Positions 51,792-56,155 of a stretch of DNA of 56,155 nt are shown in pieces. The position numbers were made by a program, and so were the translations under genes. Source of the stretch: an uncultured Enterorhabdus sp. (GTDB lineage: Bacteria > Actinomycetota > Coriobacteriia > Coriobacteriales > Eggerthellaceae); assembly GCA_947645965.1 (NCBI GenBank), contig CANSES010000006.1, forward strand, positions 1-56,155, in the 5' to 3' direction. The notes below the pieces were generated by a model. The model ran no database searches and had not been told where the DNA came from. It worked only from the letters and a program-made list of their open reading frames with translations. Position 1 is the first letter of the stretch. Each line of letters opens with the position of its first letter.

Positions 51792-52139
51792 CTAGCGGCG
51801 CACCTTGACATCCATGACGTGCACGTCCACGCCGGCCAGCGGCACCCGTGCGTACTCCTTCAGCGCGAAGCTGACCTGGTCGATCAGGTTGCGCGAGACC
51901 GTGGCGATGTTGGTGCCGTACTCCACGATGATGTAGAGGTCCACATGGACCCCCTCGTCGAGGCTGTTCACCACCACGCCGCGGCGCAGGCGGCTGGCGG
52001 GCAGGATCTTCGCGATGCCGTCGGCGGCGTTGGGGGCGCACACGCCCACCACGCCGTAGCACTCCATGGCCGCGTTGCCGACCAAGTCGGCCAGCACGTC
52101 GTTGGCGACGTGCAGATTGCCGGAAATCGTAGAACTCAT
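51792..52139 (-). CDS. Asp23/Gls24-family envelope stress protein (YloU-like)
   Basis: The protein has 115 residues. It has the Asp23 pattern ISGNLHVANDVLADLVGNAAMECYGVVGV, GVVVNSLDEGVHVDLYIIVEYGTNI and VDVHVMDVKV. YloU-type members precede yloV/fakA in Gram-positive bacteria; the function is unclear, with links to membrane and envelope stress. The ATG at 52139 has AAAGGACACCTCCC ahead of it. It shares the operon with fakA, recG and rsmD. Confidence 0.93.
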   Translation of the reverse strand: MSSTISGNLHVANDVLADLVGNAAMECYGVVGVCAPNAADGIAKILPASRLRRGVVVNSLDEGVHVDLYIIVEYGTNIATVSRNLIDQVSFALKEYARVPLAGVDVHVMDVKVRR

Positions 52140-52274
52140 GGGAGGTGTCCTTTCCGCTGAGTTATAGCGTACGTCATAGGGGAAAAGTATACCGCAAGGA
52201 AGGTGGCAGCAAGGTTACCCGCGGTTGACCGTCGGCCATATTCCACAAACCCCGCGTTCTGCCGTGAAACGCAG

Positions 52275-52297
52275 AAAAGCCCGCATCGCGGGCTTTT
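52275..52297 (-). terminator. rpmB terminator
   Basis: AAAAGCCCGC and GCGGGCTTTT pair around a 3-nt loop at 52275-52297, with a T tract in either direction. It lies 30 bases after the rpmB stop. Confidence 0.9.
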
Positions 52298-52326
52298 GAG
52301 CTTCAGCGTCTCGCAAGGCGAAACAG

Positions 52327-52518
52327 TTACGCGCGCTCGACCTTCCCGGCCTTCATGCAGGAGGTGCACACGTTGGCGCGGCGGACATGGCCCTTCGCGT
52401 CGCGGATGGTGACCTTCTGGATGTTGGGACGGAACATACGGTTGCTCACACGATGAGAGTGGCTGATGCTACGACCAGCGACGGGGTGCTTACCGCAAAC
52501 TTCGCAAACCTTGGACAT
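52327..52518 (-). CDS. rpmB: 50S ribosomal protein L28
   Basis: The protein has 63 residues: MSKVCEVCGKHPVAGRSISH, then SHRVSNRMFRPNIQKV and ANVCTSCMKAGKVERA. The four Cys (CEVC and CTSC) mark the zinc-binding form of L28. It is divergent in function from its neighbours and has its own terminator. Confidence 0.97.
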   Translation of the reverse strand: MSKVCEVCGKHPVAGRSISHSHRVSNRMFRPNIQKVTIRDAKGHVRRANVCTSCMKAGKVERA

Positions 52519-52608
52519 TTCTTATCACTCCATTAATACCAATTACCACTGTCTATGACAAAAGCCTGCCTACTATAGCACAGGACCCCTGTACCTTACA
52601 AGAAGAAT

Positions 52609-53328
52609 TTACGCGATTACCAGAAGGCGCTTGCACGAGGGGCAGGTGCCGAGCGGCGCCTGGCTGCGCAGGTCGATGAGGCGGCCGCCGTCGATGGGCA
52701 CGCGGCACACGCCGCAGCGGTTGCCGTCCAGAACCCCGATGGCCACGCCGCCGGCACGGGCGACGATGCGGTCGTAGGTGCGGGCCAGATCGGCGTCCAC
52801 TCGGCCCTCCACCTGGCCGCGCTGGGCCTCCAGCTTGGCGATGGAGAGCTTCAGGTCGCCCCCCTGCTTCTGGAAAGAATCGATGGCCTGCTGCTCTTTC
52901 GCAGCGATCTCGTCGAGGGCCTGGGTGATCTGGGCCTCGATGGCGGCCACCTTGTCCAGCTCGGCGGTGACCACGGCGCGGTCCTCGGCGATGGTGCCGC
53001 GGCGGCGCACGATGCCGGCCAGCTCCTTGGTGCGGGCCTCCACGTTGCGGAAGTCGCCGTGGGCCGCATCGATGGCCGCCTGAACCCCGGCCTCCTTCTT
53101 GGCCAGCGAGGCGTCCTCATCGTCGATGCGGGTCAGCTTGCGCGTGGTGGCGCGCTTTACCTCGGCCACCTTCTCCTGCTGGGCGGCGATGGCGGCCTTC
53201 TTCTCGCGGGCGGCCATGATGATGCCGCGCTGGGGCAGTTCGTCGAGTTCCTTGGTGAGGCGCTTGATCTCCAGGTCGATGCCCTGCATTTCGAACAGGC
53301 TCTCGATATCTTCGCGCGTTGCGTCCAT
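52609..53328 (-). CDS. Coiled-coil protein with C-terminal C4 zinc ribbon
   Basis: The protein has 239 residues. A long antiparallel coiled coil (residues 1-170) is followed by a zinc ribbon: NRCGVCRVPIDGGRLIDLRSQAPL then CPSCKRLLV. This is the zf-RING_7/CdsZ-like family that lies next to Nif3-family genes in many Actinobacteria and is of uncertain function, possibly nucleic-acid or cell-division related. The ATG at 53328 has AGGAGAGG ahead. It follows the Nif3-like gene by about 200 bases. Confidence 0.85.
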   Translation of the reverse strand: MDATREDIESLFEMQGIDLEIKRLTKELDELPQRGIIMAAREKKAAIAAQQEKVAEVKRATTRKLTRIDDEDASLAKKEAGVQAAIDAAHGDFRNVEARTKELAGIVRRRGTIAEDRAVVTAELDKVAAIEAQITQALDEIAAKEQQAIDSFQKQGGDLKLSIAKLEAQRGQVEGRVDADLARTYDRIVARAGGVAIGVLDGNRCGVCRVPIDGGRLIDLRSQAPLGTCPSCKRLLVIA

Positions 53329-53530
53329 GGGCACCTCTCCTTTTGCTCTGAGATTTCCTGCTCCAATAATAGGCGAAAAAGCCGCCGCTGAAACAGCGAG
53401 TCGGAAAAAAACTTTTTTGCCGCGGGGAAAGGCACACCTAAGGAAAACGCCCCCGGAAGCGGGGACGTTTGCAGGGTCGCGTCCGCGCGGCGGGCGCGCC
53501 TTCCGCGATGGGCGCAAGGGCACTGCGGCC

Positions 53531-54451
53531 CTAGACGCGCACGGCCTCGGGATACCACCAGTTCTCGGACTGGTCGATCATGACGATGCGCTCGTCGGGA
53601 ACCCCGGCGCCCATGAGGGCCTCGGCGAGCACCGCCACCAGCGGCAGCTCGCTCACGTCGTGGCCCAGCTCGATGACGGCGAGCCCCGCCTGGGACAGCT
53701 CCAAGGCGCTGTGGTACTTCATCTCGCCGCAGATGATCACATCAGCGCCGGCGGCCAGGGCGGCCGCGCCGCTGTCGCCGGCCGAGCCGGTGCAGGTGAC
53801 CGCGCGGCGCACCGGAGCCTCCGGGTCGCCCCACACCCGCGGGGCGCGGCCGAACACGGCCGTGGCCCGGGCGGCCAGGCGGCTCAAGGTCTCGGGCGCC
53901 TCGTCATTGGCGGGCACCTCGCACAGCTGGCCGTAGCCCTTGCGGCGCGAGGTGGCCAGCGGCTCGGCGAACTTCCCCGTGAACTTCAGCCCCAGCATGC
54001 CGGGCAGCACGCGGGCGGCCCGCGGGCTCACGTCCAGAGCCGTGTGGAAGTCCATGAGCGCCACCTGATGGCGGATGGCGGCCCACACCCCGGCCCCGGG
54101 ATTCGCCGCCACGCTCGCCTCGGGGGCGAAGATGCCGGGCGCCTCCAGATAGGCGGGATGGTGGGTGACGAGCAGGTTGGCGCCGATGGCGTGGGCCTCG
54201 GCGATGGCCTCCACCGTGGCGTCCAGGGCCACGGCCACCTTGGTCACCGGCAGCGAGCGCTCGCCCACTAACAGCCCCGTACGGTCCCAGGGCTCGGCGT
54301 CGGCGGCGGGGAACTCCTTGAGCAGCGCCGCCTCCAGAGCGCCGATGGTCAGGGAGAACGTCTTCTTCGCCAGCTCGGCCGAGCCGCGCCGCGACAGCGC
54401 GTCCCGCTTCGTCGGAGCGCCGGTGCGCTCCTGCTTGTTGAACAGACCCAT
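53531..54451 (-). CDS. Nif3-like dinuclear metal centre protein
   Basis: The protein has 306 residues. It has the family pattern EPWDRTGLLVGER, KVAVALDATVEAIAEA, LLVTHHPAYL (metal ligands), RHQVALMDFHTALD, CTGSAGD and CGEMKYHSALELSQAGLAVIELGHDVSE. Nif3/YqfO-type proteins form hexamers with two metal ions and are conserved widely. Some are described as GTP cyclohydrolase-1 type 2, but the role is unsettled. A basic N-terminal extension of about 28 residues precedes the core. The ATG at 54451 has only a weak AAAGAAG site. Confidence 0.92.
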   Translation of the reverse strand: MGLFNKQERTGAPTKRDALSRRGSAELAKKTFSLTIGALEAALLKEFPAADAEPWDRTGLLVGERSLPVTKVAVALDATVEAIAEAHAIGANLLVTHHPAYLEAPGIFAPEASVAANPGAGVWAAIRHQVALMDFHTALDVSPRAARVLPGMLGLKFTGKFAEPLATSRRKGYGQLCEVPANDEAPETLSRLAARATAVFGRAPRVWGDPEAPVRRAVTCTGSAGDSGAAALAAGADVIICGEMKYHSALELSQAGLAVIELGHDVSELPLVAVLAEALMGAGVPDERIVMIDQSENWWYPEAVRV

Positions 54452-54584
54452 AGCGATCAGCTTCTTTCGATTACGTTCGCCGGCCGCCTCGGCCGGCCTG
54501 TGGTCTTCGTCTCGGCGCCCCGGGCCGTCCGTCTCGGCGCGGCGCGGGCCGCGCCACGGGCAGCCGCATGGGCCGCGCGGGCAC

Positions 54585-55400
54585 CTACTCGATGGTAATG
54601 CTTCGACGGTCCCCTGTGGCTGTCGGAACGGTAACGCTTCTATAGCCCGCCTCGTACATGAGGTCGTAGGCCCGGCGGATGTCGCGGGCCACGTTGGCCG
54701 GGTCGTGGGAGTCGCAGCCCACGGTGCAGGGCACCCCCGCGCGGCGAAACGCCGCCAGCAGGGCCGGGGCGGGGAACATCTCGGCGCAGGCATAGTAGCC
54801 GCCCGAGGTGTTCACCTCCACCATGCGCTCGCCGGCCCGGGCCGCCTCGGCCATAGCCTCGTAGAAGGGCGCGAGGTCGAAGGTCGGATAGAACCCGAAC
54901 TTCTTCGCCAGGTCGGGGTGGCTCATGGCGTCGTAGGGGTTCGCCCGATTCGAGGCCGCCTCGCACCACAGCTCGCCGTAGCGGTGCCAGATGGCGTCGG
55001 GCGCCCCGGGCTCTTCCCAGCGGGCGCGCTGGGCCGGGTCGTCGAAGGCCCAGCCGTCGATGAAGTGCACGCTGCCCAGCTTGAAGGCGAAGGGGGCCAA
55101 AGCCGCCTCGCCGAGGGCGCGGTCCTCCCAATCCCCCAGGTAGTCCATCTCGGTACCCGTGATGAACTCGATGGAGGGATGGGCGACGCGGGCCGCCTCG
55201 ATCTCTTCCAGATAGCGCGGCAGGTTCGCCGCCGTCATCGACAGGTACTCGTCGGGATCGAAGGCCGCCGACAGCGGGAAGTGCTCGGTGAAGGCCAGCG
55301 TGGTCAGGCCGGCTGCCGCGGCGGCGTCGGCGTATTCCGCGACCGAACCGACCCCGTGGCCGGAATAGACGCAGTGGCAATGGGTGTTCACCAGTTCCAC
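54585..55400 (-). CDS. PHP-domain phosphoesterase, histidinol-phosphatase type
   Basis: The protein has 271 residues. PHP metal-binding motifs are visible: NTHCHCVYSGHG, LAFTEHFPL, GTEMDYLG, LGSVHFIDGW, DAMSHPDLAKKFG, EVNTSG and GCDSHDPANV. This matches HisK-type histidinol-phosphate phosphatases of the histidine pathway, but no his genes are adjacent, so another phosphate ester is possible. The GTG at 55400 follows GGAGG. It lies 9 bases after the stop of the desulfurase gene. Confidence 0.85.
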   Translation of the reverse strand: MELVNTHCHCVYSGHGVGSVAEYADAAAAAGLTTLAFTEHFPLSAAFDPDEYLSMTAANLPRYLEEIEAARVAHPSIEFITGTEMDYLGDWEDRALGEAALAPFAFKLGSVHFIDGWAFDDPAQRARWEEPGAPDAIWHRYGELWCEAASNRANPYDAMSHPDLAKKFGFYPTFDLAPFYEAMAEAARAGERMVEVNTSGGYYACAEMFPAPALLAAFRRAGVPCTVGCDSHDPANVARDIRRAYDLMYEAGYRSVTVPTATGDRRSITIE

Positions 55401-55409
55401 AACAACCTC

Positions 55410-56155
55410 CTACCAGTTCAGCACGGATCCCAGAGCGGTCAGGAACCCGTCGACGTCCGCCTCGGTGGTATAGCGGCCCATGGACACGCGCAGGGCGTTG
55501 AAGGCGATATCGCCGCCGATGCCCATGGCCTTGAGCACGTGGCTCGGCTCGAGGGAGTGGGACGAGCAGGCGCTGCCGCCGGCCACGCAGAAGCCGAGCT
55601 GGTCGAAGCGCAGCACCATGGTCTCGCTCTCCCAGTCGTCGGCGAGCAGATGCACGATGTTGGGCAGAAAGTCGCGGCTGCCGGCGTCCACTTCCACCGT
55701 GGCCTGCACGCCCGACGCCGTGGCCAGGGCCGCGTACAGCCGATCGCGCAGGCGGCGCAGGCGCTCGGACTCGTCCTCCTCGCGGGCCACGGCCGCCTCC
55801 AAGGCCGCGGCGAAGCCCACGATGCCGGCGACGTTCTGGGTGCCGCTGCGCCGGCCGCCCTCCTGGCCACCCCCGAGTAGGTAGGGCGCGAAGGCGGTGC
55901 GGGCGCGCAGGTACAGGGCGCCGACCCCCTTCGGGCCGCCCACCTTGTGGGCCGACACCGAGGCGGCGTCCACCCCCAGGGCCTCCAGGTTCACGGGCAT
56001 CTTCCCCACCGCCTGCACGGCATCGGTGTGGAAGAGGGCGCCCGCCTCGTGGGCCAGGGCGGCCAGCTCGGCGATGGGCTGGATGGCGCCCACCTCCGAA
56101 TTGGCGGCCTGCACCGACACGAGCACCGTATCGGGAGTGAGGGCCTCTTCCAGGA
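55410..56155 (-). CDS. IscS/NifS-type cysteine desulfurase (5' end outside the window)
   Basis: About 248 residues of the C-terminal part are present and the frame is open to the window end. Motifs are VSVQAANSEVGAIQPI, HTDAVQAVGK, the PLP Lys in VSAHKVGGPKGVGALYL, GGQEGGRRSGTQNVAGIVG and the catalytic Cys in GGSACSSHSLEPSHVL. This is the class I (IscS/NifS) branch, distinct from the SufS-like gene at 24422. It may supply sulfur for tRNA thiolation or Fe-S clusters; its partner gene is beyond the window. Confidence 0.93.
   Translation of the reverse strand, partial: LEEALTPDTVLVSVQAANSEVGAIQPIAELAALAHEAGALFHTDAVQAVGKMPVNLEALGVDAASVSAHKVGGPKGVGALYLRARTAFAPYLLGGGQEGGRRSGTQNVAGIVGFAAALEAAVAREEDESERLRRLRDRLYAALATASGVQATVEVDAGSRDFLPNIVHLLADDWESETMVLRFDQLGFCVAGGSACSSHSLEPSHVLKAMGIGGDIAFNALRVSMGRYTTEADVDGFLTALGSVLNW

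Overview
The window is high-GC DNA whose gene content points to an anaerobic gut actinobacterium of the class Coriobacteriia, most likely family Eggerthellaceae. The clues are Tat-exported molybdoenzymes with DmsB-like ferredoxins, a multihaem-type lipoprotein, a large MalT-like LuxR regulator, OFA-type MFS transporter, YARHG/zinc-ribbon proteins, and a compact rpmF-plsX-rnc-smc block. This assignment is inferred from gene content, not from a marker gene.

Layout. 0-1.3 kb: 3' end of a SufB/SufD gene, a REP-like repeat cluster and fabK. 1.5-6.9 kb: a lower-GC accessory stretch with a LytTR response regulator broken at a ten-base C tract, a lipoprotein, two decayed gene fragments and three consecutive zinc-ribbon membrane proteins. 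7-12.3 kb: a solute-binding lipoprotein, comF, a processive GT2 glycosyltransferase and ahcY.

12.4-26.4 kb is the most interesting region. It holds a PaoABC-like, Tat-exported molybdo-hydroxylase operon: a [2Fe-2S] subunit carrying an extra C2H2 zinc finger, a very divergent Moco subunit, and an FAD subunit with a four-Cys loop. The same operon encodes an unknown protein, a diheme lipoprotein, XdhC, a rhodanese lipoprotein and a remnant of an Fnr-like regulator. Upstream is an operon of MocA, cysteine desulfurase, a SufU-like scaffold and a STAND-LuxR regulator. The two operon promoters share an 18-bp NarL/LuxR-style dyad, each 20 nt from a -10-like hexamer, and an identical dyad precedes a second rhodanese gene. 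I read this as one regulon: an exported molybdoenzyme, its cofactor and sulfur maturation, and its own activator.

26.4-38.2 kb: two DMSO-reductase-superfamily operons. The first (catalytic subunit plus ferredoxin) lies next to an Fnr-like regulator with a Cys cluster and a Crp-spaced palindrome. The second (catalytic subunit, ferredoxin, TorD chaperone, MFS transporter) is lower in GC. It is divergent from a Fic-fold protein whose catalytic motif is destroyed and which ends in a winged helix, so probably a regulator. An intact ybjQ-like gene and a ybjQ 3' remnant lie on either side of this segment.

38.3-56.2 kb: mostly conserved housekeeping genes on the minus strand: smc, rnc, plsX, rpmF, a purine permease (interrupting the usual yceD-rpmF pair), yceD, a coiled-coil protein, rsmD, recG, a FakA-like kinase, an Asp23 protein, rpmB, a zinc-ribbon coiled-coil protein, a Nif3-like protein, a PHP phosphatase and a truncated cysteine desulfurase. 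Two copies of a nested-palindrome element (21204-21325 and 44393-44523) have different stems but the same unpaired segments; this is the best candidate here for an undescribed structured element.
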